Assembly: GCA_027382625.1 (NCBI GenBank)
Contig: JAJKFJ010021608.1
Span: 124,001-188,000 of the forward strand
Length of the DNA stretch: 64,000 nucleotides
Source of the DNA: Tetmemena sp. SeJ-2015
Taxonomy: Eukaryota; Ciliophora; Spirotrichea; Sporadotrichida; Oxytrichidae
Direction: 5' to 3'
Positions 35,887 to 49,729 of the stretch are shown one piece after another. A program made the position numbers and the translations under genes. Position 1 is the stretch's first letter, and the number at the start of each line of letters is the position of its first letter. Below the pieces are notes generated by a model. It saw only the letters and a list, made by a program, of their open reading frames with translations. It was not told the origin of the DNA and did not search any database.

Positions 35887-38800
35887 TCAAATCACATCAA
35901 ATGTTTGCTTATTTATCTTTATCATTAAAGTGAGAACTGGTATTCCTATGACCCACAAAATTATACTAGGAAATACAAAATAATACTCTAAATTTAGCTG
36001 ATTAGCATCTAGACTTTATATTTCAAAATCATAGAAAAGAACATGAAAGTCTTCAATTTTTTTGTACATAAAGCAGATGTATAAGTGATAGATTATGGAT
36101 GAGTATATCAAAAACCCTAAAATGATCAATGATAATTTAATCCACCATAGTATTCTTCTTAAACTTGATTTAACCCGAGCAATTACACTCAACAAAAGCC
36201 AAATACAGAATAGAATGAATGGCGCAATTGACATTATGATTATTTTCAGCTAGAATAGTCTAATTCCATATTAATCATTTAGCTTTTAGTTTGAGACTAA
36301 ACATTCCAAATCTACAAATACTGTACTAAAAGTAGCTGCATGCATCATTTCCAACCCATAAGTTTAGAGCTCGTGAGACCAATAAAACTAGAAAGGGAAA
36401 AAGAAATCATAAGCAGAGAGAAGTGATTCATCAAAAGCTTCGCATAAATTGCTTGATTTGTAAAATAAACAGTCAAATAAGCCATTAATAAGACAATCAT
36501 CACTAATCCTATTATTCTAAGAGTGAATTTGATTCCTTAAACTGAGGAGGATCCTTTCATTTTCGGAACTTATCTTTATTTAAATATCATAACTTAAAAT
36601 ATTTTAAATAAAAACTGCGGTTTTAATTTAACTTTAATTTTAATTTAAATTCTCAATTAAATTTGATTTATTTGCTTTAAATTTATTGAATGATAAATAA
36701 AGAATTAATATTTTTGGATATCAAAAGATAGATTATGATTAAAGTAGCTAGAGTTTATTTAATGCAAACTTCTTATAATGACTTTATTATAGGTAAGAAT
36801 GTATTTATGAATTAATCTTCTGCTTTAGTTTTATAACAAATCTAACCATTAAAATAATTCTTGAAAAAGCTGTTTATAAATTAATAAATTATTATCAAAG
36901 TGAATTCATTTTAAAATGATATTAAAAAGTGGAAAATGATTATAATTCAATAATGGATTTCTTAACATAAACATATTTCAACATATAAAGATGCTAAATT
37001 CAGTTTTAAGGAAGATATTAAGAAATATACCTCTCTTAAATTGCTTAATTAGAGCATGTTTTACATTCAAAATTTGAGTTTCTATAATATCCTTCTTGGC
37101 AATCCGCACACAAGTTACCTTAATATCCTTCATTACATGATCCCAAACCATTGTAATCAGGCTCTAAATAACCAAGACAAGACAATTCTTAATAACATTT
37201 CATGAATATAACTGACATATTATTTTATCTCCAATATCCTGGGATCGGGCCAATATTAGCTCCTCCTTTACAAATCGCATTCATTGGGCATTTTATGCAA
37301 GAGCCTGAAGTTTCCATTAAAATTAGAGAGTAAGTACCCTCTTCACACATTAAACACTTTCCTGCAGGAGTAAGTTATTCACCTCGCAAGCATTTCCTAA
37401 GTTCGATTATAATATTCTGATTTAGGTCTGTAGTATTCAGTTCTTTCATTAAGCCTATGCTTGTCTCAGTACTAAGATCTATAAGATCAGAAGTGATATA
37501 AATACTGTGATTGTACCCAGGAGTAGAATAAAAATACAGATTTTCAATTACTGTCACTCCATTAGTTAAGGTGAAAGAGCCCTATCCCTAGATTACAGGA
37601 TAGAATTGAAGTGCTTTTGTGGAGTTATTTTAGAAGGAATCATTTACAAGGACTCTTATAACTGCATCATTTAAGTTAGGAATGATTTATCCGTAAACAT
37701 CAGAAATAGCGAGGTAGATTTTTTCTATTTTTTATCCACTTTGGAAATTACTCAATATTTTGTAACTTTAATTTAATCAAAAATTAATAAAGAAGAGCCG
37801 ATAGACTCTACTGTTGAATTAGCCCCAAACAGAGTTTATATGCGGGCGAAATTTCAATAATATGACTCTTGAACGTTTAAGCATAAATATTTTTAGACTA
37901 ATAATTTTTAAAATTATGATAATAAATTACACTGCTCACTTAACCCCAAATATTTTTGAGCTTACTGAGAGATAAAAAACAACTTAAAATAATATTTTAA
38001 GGGGAGAGAATAGCTTTGAAATATTAATTAAATTACTTTACTAGGTTATTCTCGATTTTAGATAATTTGAAAGTGTCGTAGCATATTATAATGCTATGAT
38101 AAAGCCTTCTTTATTTTTTAATTCCATTTACATATACTAAAATGTTTCACATTTAATTTAAATTCTGAATACCTTATAAATTTCTGCGAGAATCAGCTTA
38201 TTTCTTTTGTATTTGATTAAGGTAAACAGATTCATCAACAATTTTCAATAGCTAAATTTTGGGAGTATTCTTTTTATTACTTTTAAATGGAAAAATTACA
38301 AATAATTTCAATTTTAAATAGGATTTAAAAATAAAAATAATTATAATAAGTCTTTAATTTAAAGCATAAATGTTGCTTAAATTTTTGAATTGAATTATTA
38401 TTTTATTTCAGATTAAGAAGCCTGCTTATTGAGTTTACATGAACTATGCTCATTAATATATTATATTTTATAAATCTCTTTATTTAAGTTTAATAATCTT
38501 TATATTTCTGGAAGATTATAATATTATTATATTTATTATAAACAATTTGTAAAGACTTAATTTACAGAATCAATCTAAAGAAAATTGATTTTAGTTTTTA
38601 ATAAATCAATTTAGGATAATGAGAAATACACCTCCAAAATTTATTTGAAATTATTAAAATTTAAAAAAAAATCTATGTTAGGAAGAGAAATCGTTTCCTT
38701 TTAAGCTCATATTTTTTAATGGAAGCGGAAGGTTTGAACTATCTTTTGTAAAAAATCACAACATAAAAAGAAGATAGAAATAAAATATTTTCTATATTTA

Positions 38801-41800
38801 TAATTTATTAAAACCTATTGTAATAATAGCTTTAAAATTAGCCAATTCCTCAGTAATTAAAGATTTAAAAAAAGCAATGATCTCTATTTATTACATAGTT
38901 TATTTAAGCATTGATGACTAGCATTGAAGCTTAGATTATTTTTAAACTTAAATAAAATAAAATCATTATTAATCGGCGGAATAAATTCAAATAAATGATC
39001 CTTAAATAAAATTATTTTTCTAATCCACAAAATTTAAATGATAAATTTAACTCGCAATATTATCACCATACTATGTAGCGAAGTTACTATCAAATAGCTT
39101 ATTATAATCTTCAGATTGAAAGACTTTATGTGATTGTGAGATTCCATTCGTAATGTTGAAAAGAACTTCTTGAGCCTCCCAATAAATAGCTCCTCCACTT
39201 ATCTGAGCAGAATTATTGATGAATCTACTTTAATCATCAATAAATAACTTCGTGTTATTTGACAAGCCACTACTTGTAAAATATACAGCTCCTCCTTAGC
39301 CATAAAGTGTTTAGTCACTTAAAGCGCTGTTATTTGTAAACACTGATGCTACTATGGATGTATTTTAAGAGTTCTCTATAAAAATAGCCCCGCCTTAAGT
39401 AGCACTGCAATTTTTAAACTTATTTGATATCAATTAATTGGTCTTGAGTTTCAAGTTACTATTCAGACCTTATTCCTTCTAAATGATTTAATTTTCAGTC
39501 TCTTTGATATAAAGAGCTCCACCTTGGTAACCTAAAAAATTTGAGATTGAAGAATTAGTCAATATAAATTCTAAGCAGTCGATACACTATATCGCTCCTC
39601 CATTTAATTTAATTGAATAACTTTGATTTTACTTCTCCATAGTGAGATTTTTCAATTCTTCTTGTAGGTTCTATAAACTGATCTATTGAATTCCCAAGGA
39701 AGACTTGAAATTGCTATCTCTAATTTAAACTTTAGTAGCTGATCTCTGAATAAAAATATCGTCTCCCTCAGCTAAAGCCAAGTTATTTTTGAATGTACAA
39801 TTCTTTATATTAGCTGTTCTATAATCTTTTCCAATAATTGCGCCTCCTTAGAGTCTAGCATAATTACCTTAGAACGTGGAATTGGCTAAAGAAAGACTGC
39901 TTTCACCAGTCAAAGAAATAGCACCTCCAGCTGAAGAATTCCCTCCAAAGAATTAGCAGTCAGAAATGGTATAGTTTCCTTAGAACTTAGATCCAATAAA
40001 ACTACTAAATACATTTGAGAGTGAAATCACTTTATTGTCATTTTAGAATAAGCTACTGCTAATTGTAACATTAGACTGCACTGCATCAATAGCATTCAAG
40101 TCTTATAAGAAGTAATTATTTAAGAATCTAACTTAAGATAAAGTAACATTGCTATCTCTAAATACCAATAAGCTTTAATTTGCAGTATTGTTTCATATTA
40201 AAATACAAATCTATACTTAATAAATTTCATTTAAAATTTATTGATTAAAGGAAATCCTACAAAACTGTTAAATTTTACATGAATTGAGATCCCATCTCTT
40301 AGTAGACTATAATTTCATTTCAGCAAAACAACTTGAATCAAAACTTTTTTTAACCCCAAAAAGAAAAAATCCCAAGGGAGTAAAGGTAAAATTACTCATT
40401 AATTTTTTAAAAAAAATAAAAAGGTTTTTTTTTAAAATAATTAAAAATTTTAAAATTTTTTTTTTAGAAAAATATTTTTTAATTTAATTGTTTACAAAAT
40501 CTGATTTTTAAAAGTTGATGTAACTCTTTGTATTGCTCCTTATAATAAAAGCAATCCCCTCTAATAAACTTTTATCAAATATCAAAATTATTTTTTAAAA
40601 AATAAAATTGCTCTTAATATGATTCTTTCGACAAAAAAAAAATAAGGGTTTTTTTAAAAAGAGAAATTTAATTTCTTTCCAAAGAATTCATAGACTAGAA
40701 TTCTAAAGCAAGTCAAAACCTTTTACAAAAATAAATAAGTGATTTCTCATTTTTTATGGAATCGTTATTAAAACCCTTTTTTTTAATTAAAATTTAAAAA
40801 TACACTTGGGAATTTTTTTGCTGAGTATTGTAATAAATTAATTTTTAACCCAAAGAGATATTTTTTAATCTAAATATTTTTTAAAATTTTTGATTATTTT
40901 AACTTTTTATAAAATGTGGCATGGGGTTTTTTATAAATAATTTATTTTAAATTTTATTTTTTCTTTTAAAAATTTGCCCAAAATAAATTTCCCAAAGATT
41001 GCAAAATTTTCCTTTCAAAATTTTCATTTTATGTTTTTTGGGAAATTTTAAAAAATAGGCCCCATTACCCTTTTTTTCAAAATTTTTTTAATTTTAACCA
41101 AGGCCTTTCCCTTTTTAAAAACATTCATTACCCCTTTTAAAAAAATTTATAATTAAAAATCTATAAAGACATAGTTATTAAAATAATCGCTTTTTATAAA
41201 ACTGGGAATTCTTTTCCCCAGCTTGCTCTAGTTTTTAAAAAGGGGCATTTTTTTTCCCCATGTTTTCTGTAAAAAAATCCTTTTTTAAAAAATTTACCCC
41301 CCTTCTTTTTTAGCATAATTAATTTTAGGGAAAAAAGTAAATTTTTTTGCTTTGATTGTTGAGTTTTAATTAATTCCCCATAAAAAACTGTCCCTTTATT
41401 AGCAGAAATGTTTCTGATTGTACTATCCTGGACGTAAATTCCAACATTTTAACCTAAAAAAACAGCTCCAAAATCTCCTATTATAGACTCTATAGTAGAA
41501 CTCACAATATTCAACCTGTTATTTAATACAACTTTCAGGGGAAAAATTTAAAAAAAAATTTGAATTAAATTTTTTTTTCCTTAAAATACATGCTCTGAAG
41601 GGTCTTCTCTTGAGTATCGCATTATATTACGTTTTAAATTTAAGACATTATTTATTTTAAATGTGGCACTTAACAGCTCTATTGTCAAGTTCAAAAACGT
41701 TAGCAAATACTATATTGAACTTAAGTAGCACTCAGACACCATTGAGAACGTGAAAGTCAAGATTCAAGACAAAGAAGGTACTCACTTGCTCAAAAATGAC

Positions 41801-44800
41801 TCATCTGCGCTGGAAAGTTTTACTTAAAATGGAACAATTTGAGTACTGAACACTTTTGGCAAAATTAATCCTCATTCTTAAAACAAGTGGTACATTTACT
41901 CAACCTACGATTACTACAACTTGAAGGAGCAACTCTACTACTTTAAAACAAATTCAAAATATGCAAATGTACGAGATCTTCATCTAAAAGTTGGACAAAA
42001 AGAATTTTAACAACTACTACATTCCTCCCGCCTCCGCGTTCCATTAAATTTAAATAGCTTAATTTATATACCGAATTATTTATATATATCTCTCTCTTTC
42101 AGTGTTCATCTTGCTTTATCTTAGTTATGACAACCTTCTATTAAACATTAAATTCTGAGGTATACTCTGCCCTTAATTTAAGTTGAAATTTCTTATCTAG
42201 GTTCCACTAACTACAACTTCCAACAAATTTTGAAAGAAGAAAATGTTTCCTGACTATCTCGATCTGAAATTAACGACAACATTTGAAATTTCAGAATAGT
42301 ATTAGTAAAACATCATATTTCCGTTCACATAGAGTAAAGCTCCTTTTAAAGCTGAGTTATATTCATACACATCATTATATAAACCAAAGAAGGCTAAGTC
42401 AGTTGCGTAGAGCACTCCTCCGTATTGTAATGCTGAATTGTTTTAGTACGAACTATAGACAGTCTACATAGCTATCCCAGATCCTAAAAAGGCATATACT
42501 GCTCCATTTTTAGCCTTGTTATTATTGATAATGCAATACCAGCATTCAAAGTTTAATGAATTCATTTTGGTACTTCCTTAAAATATTGTGGCGAAGCCAC
42601 CTGATTCAATAGCTGTATTATTGTTACAAATTTATTCGTTAATCTTATTATTTTTTCCTTCAAATTTAATTAAATCCTCACTAAGACTAAAAGCATATAT
42701 GTTTATTTTATAATTTTAAATAAGTTTTAGGAGAGCTCTTTAAAAAGTTGAGTAAATAATTATAATAAATTGGTGAAGATAACTGATCTGATTTGATAGA
42801 GCTAATTAATGGGCCTTATTCATTCTTACTAAATATTAAAATATTTGTATTTTTAAATGTTATCTTAATAAATTAATGTTTGAAGGGCTTTTAGATAATT
42901 TATCTGCCTCCAGATTTTCCTTTTAAATTATAGTATAAAATTTAATTAAAATAGATAATTTTATAAAATTGAGAAGAAAAAAAAGAGTCTGGATCCGGAA
43001 GATGGTTAGAAAAACTCAAATATCGCTCGCTATCTTACAACTTGTCCAATGACATTCAAAATTTAAAATGAGTTCCTTCTTTAGTTTCCATCCTAACTCA
43101 ATTTAAAACAGACCATGAAGAGTGAAATATTAATCAAGTCAAATATAAATTATTAAAACTTGAGATGTCACTAATTTTGATTACAACTCTCCTACTTTGG
43201 AGCTTAAAACATAAAATTCTTAAAATTTGAAAGGAATAATTTTTAAGAAAAATTTAGATAATTTAATTTTTAAGTGATAAATCATTTTTATATGATATTA
43301 ATTTAATCCTTTACCCAAATATCAGCTATATAAAAATCAAAAAATTTTTAAAACATTTTTATCTATATTGTAAAGCCAATTTACAGTGTTTATATTGAAT
43401 TGTAGAAAAATATTATAAATATCATTTTTAATATAGCTAAATGATTATTTTGTTACAGAATAGATAAAAATATTGTTGAAATTAAATCTATATGTGATTG
43501 GTACAAAATGATATGTATCATTTAGCACTTAATTTTAAAAATACGGCCTTTGAGTTATATAGAGAAGAATTTAATAGATGATAAACAATTAATTTTTAAA
43601 AATAAATGAAAGTTTAGAAAAAAGAGGCAATAAATTATAATTAAATCATTTTAATTAATATTTTCATTAATAAAGACAAAATTAAAGACTTTTCCAAATT
43701 TTAAAAGGACAAAAACTCCATCTTAAGTCTACACACTTCTTCAAATACCCAATAAAATTAAACGTTTTTTGTTTCTAATTTTATTAGGTCGAAATAGAAT
43801 AATTTTAGATCATAATTAAACACTGATGTAGAGATGCCGGCCCAATTTTTTAATATTGGTAAGCTCAAGTTTTATTGTAAGAAGACATTTTTAAGTCTTC
43901 GCAGGACTTTAGAGAGATTTCTTTAATTATTGATTTTTAATGTACCGGCTGCTATTTTTTCCTCCCTTTTCCGCGCCTGATCAGCATTGGACGATGGGTT
44001 TTTGCGGTGGCCTGTGGGAAAGCCGGTGGATTTCAGATCGACATCAGCAGAGTTAGATTGTCAGACCACGTAGAGATCCTCCTCCATATCTATGAAGGGA
44101 GGAAGTGCGTCATCACTAACTAACTGACTGTGGGCTTTCGCGGTGACGTGGCACAACTGATCAACGAGTTACGCCTGTGAATTACTTTAAATCGATTAAG
44201 TATTATATGCCCGTTAGGGATAATATTAAATCGACCTGATTTAATCCCTTTAAAATTAAATTATTATTAACAAAGAGGTGTCTTAAATTTCTAATAGCTC
44301 ATTATTTCTCAGTTTTTTAATTTATCACCATAATTATTTTTGGGAATAAGAGTATGCAATATTATATCATAAACACTATGATTTATTAGTACTAATTTTA
44401 TTTTTACAATTCACTATTTAAATCACATAAATCCCTTTAGGCATAAGTATTAACGAATGTGTCCCAGTAATAGAGCACCATTTGTCCTATGACCGCTCCA
44501 TGGTAGGCAGAGTTTCCTATAAAGGTGTTGTTTTCCAAATAATAATCCCCAAATTATACTCCAAAAACACCTCCTATATACGCGCTGTTGTTTACAAAAG
44601 TGCAAGATTAAGTATATAATGCCCAAGATGCGCCTGTTTTATTACTAAAAGTACCAATACTTACTACACTACCTAATCCTAAATATTTGCATTAGAAAAA
44701 TAATGATATGAATATTTTTTTCATTCTGGAAACAGGAATACAGTCCCACATAATCAAGATCTCAATTTTTTTTGACATTATTTTTCATATGCAATTCACA

Positions 44801-47800
44801 GGTCTTTTAAAATAGCTCATATTTGGATTTTATTGAAAAATATAAAAAAAGATAAAAATTATCATAATTTAAATGAAAAATTTATGTAAATATTCAGCCA
44901 TTAAACCTTCAAAGCAAGGTCAAGTCTATAATCTTGAAGGATTGAAAATATGAAAATTATTTAAATTTAAATTATTATCTTTTATTAATAAATAAGACAT
45001 TTAATTTATAGCTCAAAGAATCCTCGATTAGATAGGCGCTAATTTATAATCGTTATATATTAGTTTTAAATATATATTTCTATTATATCTAGCAATTATT
45101 GAATAATTGAATTAGATTACCAATTAAAATAAAATAGATTGAATCAGTATCTCATATTACTAAATAAAAAAATAAACCATTTTATACAGAGCATAAAAGT
45201 ATAAACTTTTTAAATTTCTTAAAATTAAATATCCTTTTTGAAACAAAAGAAAATTTCAGCAAGAGATTTTAGAAATGTATGAGACAAGCATTAATATACA
45301 TAGAATGATAAAAAATTGAAAGTATAAAAGGGGAAAAAAATCATTAATTTTTGAATTAATTCAATCAAACAACGTTCAGATTAAAGGACATATCAGTGAA
45401 TTTAAGTGAGTTCATATTAAACTTTCAATGCTAATTTTCATAATATTTCTTGATTTGAATGATTAAGCAACATTAAATTAATCCAAAAGATACACAATTG
45501 CTAACTATAGTATTTTACATGTGAAAGTAGTATCCCCAGTATTTTTACTTTGAAAACAGGACCTGGCTTAAAAGGAAATTTATCTTTCTTCATTTGAGGG
45601 TTTATGATTAAATCTGAATCTGATGGGAAGCATTGAATATTGCTATCTTAAACATCTATTGTATCTATTGTTTCTTCGAAATCAAATACACCTCCACCAT
45701 AAGCAAAGACCTACTTTATTGTCAAATTATACCAAGCAGGATCAATAAATCCATAAGATTGTAAAAAATAGGTGTCAGTCGTTTTTACTATAGCTCCAGA
45801 TTTTTGTGTCGTGATATTGTAAAAGTAAGAGTTGTTTAAATGCACTGTCTGAAGAAAGTAAGGTACATGATAGAAAAGAGCACCGTCATTTACAGAGCTG
45901 ATATTTTAAAATTCACAGCTCTCAACATATGCAAATACTTAGCGCGAAATTGAGTACCAGCCCGTATAGCTATAACTGAATACCTTATTAGTTTTATTTA
46001 AATCATAAGGAGTTCTTAAAATTCCTCCATTTTTTAATGTTGAATAAATTTCATAAAACTTTGACCTAGTGAAATGAATTTCCCCTTAGAGCTGAAGCAC
46101 TTCAGATACCATACCTCCTTCAGTCACAATATTAGAAAAAACGCTGTTGCTTACATCCAGATATCTATTTCCATTGTCGATTTGGAAAAATCCAGAAGAT
46201 AAATTATTGTAAGCTGGGTCTTTGGATATATATTAAAAGATGGAATTTTTAACATTAACATTCTGGCAGTTTCGACATTAAAGAATCACTCCATTCTAGA
46301 AATTATAACAATTTCGAATTTATATATTATCAAAAAATGTCTCGAATGTCTTTACACCCTTTTGGGATATCATAAGTCCAAAAATCTAGATAGGGACACA
46401 TTAAAAAGGGTTAAGCAAAAGAATTTCCGTCTTATCTGAATATCGGATTGTAGATTTTATTGAAAGCAGTTCCATTATTGAACTTTCCCTTCATCTATTC
46501 ATATTAAGAGGCCTTATAATCAGAACACTAAAGGGAAATATTTGTAAAAAACGTATTAGTGAAGCCAGTTATGTTGAAAATTCCTGTATTGTTTTCAAAG
46601 AGCACAGCTGATTTCATTGGACTCATTAAACTAAAAGTCACATTTGAGACTGTAATGGTATTATTCACACCCACATTTATTAATGTAGATAAGTAGTCTT
46701 TTTTCAACACATTAAGGTTGCTGATTCCAATATTTTTAACATTGTTCCATATTTAAAATTTATCAGCCCAGTCTCAAAAAAGGAAGATATGTCTTATAAT
46801 TAAATTTATTTACAAATTATCTCACTCATATAAAATTTAAAAATGAAAATCTAAAGAGACATATAAAATAAAGTGATACAAAAATTTCCAATAAAATCGG
46901 TTTGAATTTTCTCTTTACTAAAGTTCATTGATAGTGATCATTTAATTGATGAGTATAAATAAAGGATTTCTTGAAATTAAAAATGGGAAAAGAATCTTCA
47001 TGAGTTTACCAATACATTATGAAATAAATTTTCTCAGAGGAGCAAAGTTCCACAGATCAAAATAAATTTTAACATTAAATCTATCTTATAATCGAATATC
47101 TGATATATTGAAAGTGATTTTATTATATTCAGATGACTTGAAATAAAGAAGGTACTGCACTTGGGTACTCGCAGCAATATCAATCGACAAATTTCTGAGT
47201 GTGAAGTTTCCCTGCTGTTCTATAAAATTGTAGAGCACCCCCAAGTTCTAGCAAGATTTAGCTTTTGAAATGATAGGGCTAGAAATAGTGATATTATTGC
47301 AGAGATGAGCATGCTAGTATCGCACTATCATAAGAAGAGATGTTATAATATTTTGAGGAAATGTCTGTCAAATTGGAGGTGGTTAAATTATAAACTCCTG
47401 ATTAAGCTGAGAGTCTATTATTGATGAATGTATTATTTTAGCTAAATACATAAGAGTTTGAAATCCTGAGAATTGAACTGCCGAGATAAAGACTAGCCAA
47501 GTTAGCTTAAAAGCAATCTTAATTCTAATCATCGTTTGAGTAAGATTAAAGGATTTAAAATGTGCAATTTTGTATTGAAATATTTGCAATTCTATCTTTT
47601 CCTTGCACTATAAATATATTCCCATAACTGCTAGCCTGGGGCTTATTCAAAAAAACATCCATCGCTGAAAAATTTAATAGTTTTGCATTTTTTACGAAGA
47701 TAAGCTCAGAAAATAATGTGTTTGAGGATTGGTTTGATAGGGAATAGCTCTATTATAGCTAAGCTTACCGGATGTATAAATTTGTGTAAATATAGAAATA

Positions 47801-49061
47801 TTATATTGAAACATAAAATTCAAATAAAAGAACATAATAAACCTTACTAAATTGCCCCATATAAATGATCTTATATTTTAAATAATAATTTTTAACATAA
47901 CTCAGTAATAGAGAAAAAAGTCAAACTTATTTACTTTAAGAATTTAAGTTTTAAATAAATAAGTGCCTTGAGTATCATTTCTTTGACTAAATAATTTTTT
48001 ATTTTACTTTTAAAAAATATTTTAGATGCGACAGGAATTTGTAAATAAATCGAGAGATGCTAAAAAGGAAATTTTAGGGTAAAAAATATTATTATGGCTT
48101 AAAATACCAAAATAGCAAAGATAAAAAATCTCAAATGTGGTCTTATATTATTTTCATCTGTTTTAATATTAAAAAATCATATAAATAACTAACTTAATTT
48201 TACTTTAAAAAAATAGAAAACATATAAAGCAAGTTTGACCCAAAAATTATAGAATGCTCTTTAATCATTCTGAGAAAAAAAATAGTAATTCTAAATTTTA
48301 TTCTTATAATAAAAATAATTTGAGATTACATTTTATACTTAAATTTATTTGGAATAGGTTAATAATCCCTCTATATTATCAATGTAAATAGCTGCTGAAT
48401 CTATAATAGATATTGTGGAGTTTAAGAGGAATCCATTTGAAATATTTATAAAACTTTGAGAAAACCCATCATAGCTAGATATTGTGTTTTGGACAAATAA
48501 GAATCCTCCTCTTTGAAAAGCCACTTGAGAGGTGACAATGACGTTTCTTGAAGTAAAATAACCAAAATCCTAAATGTAGAATGATCCACCTTGAAGAGCA
48601 TTATTAGAAATAAATGTGCAATTATCTAAGGTTATGTTTGAGTTCTATAAATAACCAACTCCGCCATATTTACCTACATTTCCAATGAAAGTTACATTTT
48701 AGAATTAAGCAGTGGAATTCAATAACTTAAAAATACTTCCGTTCTAAGCTTAGCAATTTTGAAACTAGGAATCCTTAACGATTATTGAATTTGAATTCAA
48801 TATTTCGAACATGCTAAGAGCTTAAATTGAGCTTTAAGTTTCTGATATAGTGAAATTTGGTGTTTCTGATGGAGAAGATGACTGGCATTTAAAAGTGCTA
48901 TTGATTATAGTCAAGGTGAAGCTAGTATCATTGGAAAACATAAGCTATTGGTTTATCATCGTTGAGAAGTAAGTTTCATTGAATACTTAATTTTCAATGT
49001 TCATCTAGATGGCCAAATAGATTTTTAGATAGAGAAGGAAGGTCAATTTTCGTAAACTCAT
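35887..49061 (-). CDS. Giant beta-helix (pectin-lyase-like) membrane protein, split by long insertions
   Basis: The minus strand reads, in N to C order: a hydrophobic leader (LTFLLYLKIYLAI) from ATG 49059-49061; beta-helix repeats at 49061-48340, 47800-45480, 44700-44430, 42650-42240, 41540-41390 and 40280-39050, with the motif NNSA...GGAIY/GGVLY and Asn ladders; a Cys-rich region at 37750-37000 (C..C..GTYS, GYWR, GYQGNLCADCQEGYYRNSNF); then transmembrane segments at 36560-35887 (LVMIVLLMAYLTVYF, PFILFCIWLLLSVI, FPSIILWVIGIPVLTLM) and TGA 35887-35889. This is the domain order of the large surface or secretory-pathway beta-helix proteins common in ciliates. The blocks total roughly 6 kb of coding and are separated by AT-rich spacers up to about 1.3 kb, presumably long IESs. 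Exact MDS borders were not resolved. A cell-surface role is inference. Confidence 0.75.
40320..41390. other. Homopolymer-smeared spacer inside the beta-helix gene
   Basis: Dense runs of A, T and C with little structure, lying between two beta-helix coding blocks. It is probably non-coding IES-like DNA with poor consensus quality. Confidence 0.55.
41659..41842 (+). CDS. Ubiquitin-like coding fragment within the beta-helix gene
   Basis: On the opposite strand to the surrounding gene, this frame contains IELKQHSDTIENVKVKIQDKEG-type sequence. That is the ubiquitin helix-1 region (SDTIENVKAKIQDKEG in ubiquitin), preceded by a weaker match to strands 1-2. The rest of the ubiquitin fold (IPPDQQRL onwards) is not found after it, and the frame ends at TGA 41840-41842. 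It is therefore a fragment, either an MDS of a ubiquitin-like gene or a decayed copy. A further plus-strand frame at about 41870-42060 may belong to the same locus. Confidence 0.6.
43935..44156 (+). CDS. MDS of an unrecognised gene, nested in the beta-helix gene
   Basis: A GC-richer island on the plus strand, in one frame reading ISIGRWVFAVACGKAGGFQI, then SDHVEILLHIYEGRKCV, then GFRGDVAQ. Base composition is clearly different from the AT-rich DNA on either side. Its 3' end carries GTGACGTGGCACAA (44143-44156), which recurs exactly at 49191-49204, where the frame continues. The 5' border and the preceding MDS were not found. No family is recognised. Confidence 0.6.
44143..44156 (+). repeat. 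14-bp pointer-like repeat, first copy
   Basis: GTGACGTGGCACAA, identical to 49191-49204. The flanking bases differ on both sides, as expected for a pointer at an MDS end. Confidence 0.75.
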
Positions 49062-49190
49062 GACTGTGATTCTTTGATTTAATATTTAAAACACCACTAT
49101 TAGTCTACTTATTAAATTGATTTATTTTTTGAAACTTTTATTTTAAGATAATTTACGATTATTAAACTAGAAAGTTAAAATCTAGGACTA

Positions 49191-49204
49191 GTGACGTGGC
49201 ACAA
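49191..49204 (+). repeat. 14-bp pointer-like repeat, second copy
   Basis: Identical to 44143-44156, same orientation, 5.0 kb away. Joining at one copy keeps the reading frame. Confidence 0.75.
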
Positions 49205-49660
49205 AAGTCGGCTTGGCTGGGGTAGGAAGATTAGTCGGCCACTACTGTTTTCCTCGCATTATAATTCCTAGATTAGTACCTCCTCTCATAGAGTTTAGGG
49301 CCCAGTAAGAGTGATAATGTGATTGAAATCGCGAAGAAAGGTGTGAGCTTGATAAGTAGGATACTTCCTTTCGCGAGAGAGGCAAGAAATTCTGGCAAGG
49401 CTCACAAAATACGATGAGGCTAGACACTACAGCACAATATTTCATAGAATAGAGTAAGTAAGGGGCGTCGAGATTTTTATCCTCACAGATTTCACACACC
49501 TCCGAGGTTTTTTGGGAGGCAAAATCCAGGATCCTGCTTGAATTTCAGAACATCAGCGCGCGACTTTTCTTCTAAATAAGCAAAATTTAAAGATCATCTG
49601 TGACTCACTTCGAGAATTCACGATAACCCTTGGAGTTTTAAGTCCAGTTAGAAAGCCTAA
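49191..49660 (+). CDS. Next MDS of the nested gene
   Basis: It starts with the 14-bp repeat and continues the frame of the MDS at 43935-44156: DVAQ then KSAWLGQEDQSATTVFLALQ. The frame runs to about 49415. After a one-base correction at an A-run (CACAAAATACG) it continues YDEARHYSTIFHRIEQVRG to about 49530. A Lys/Leu-rich C-terminal part follows to a TGA near 49720, with one more shift. The opposite strand is also open here (CEICEDKNL...), but the pointer match and frame continuity favour the plus strand. The function is unknown. Confidence 0.6.
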
Positions 49661-49729
49661 GTTTGAGTTTTATAAATATTTAAATTAGCATATTTATAAA
49701 AAATTAAAGAGAAATAAGTGAAGTGAATC

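Noticed and set aside
49242..49499. Minus-strand frame with a CEICEDKNL start, Cys-containing
   Set aside because: The plus strand continues the frame of the 43.9-44.2 kb MDS across an exact 14-bp repeat, which is stronger; the antisense reading is kept only as an alternative.
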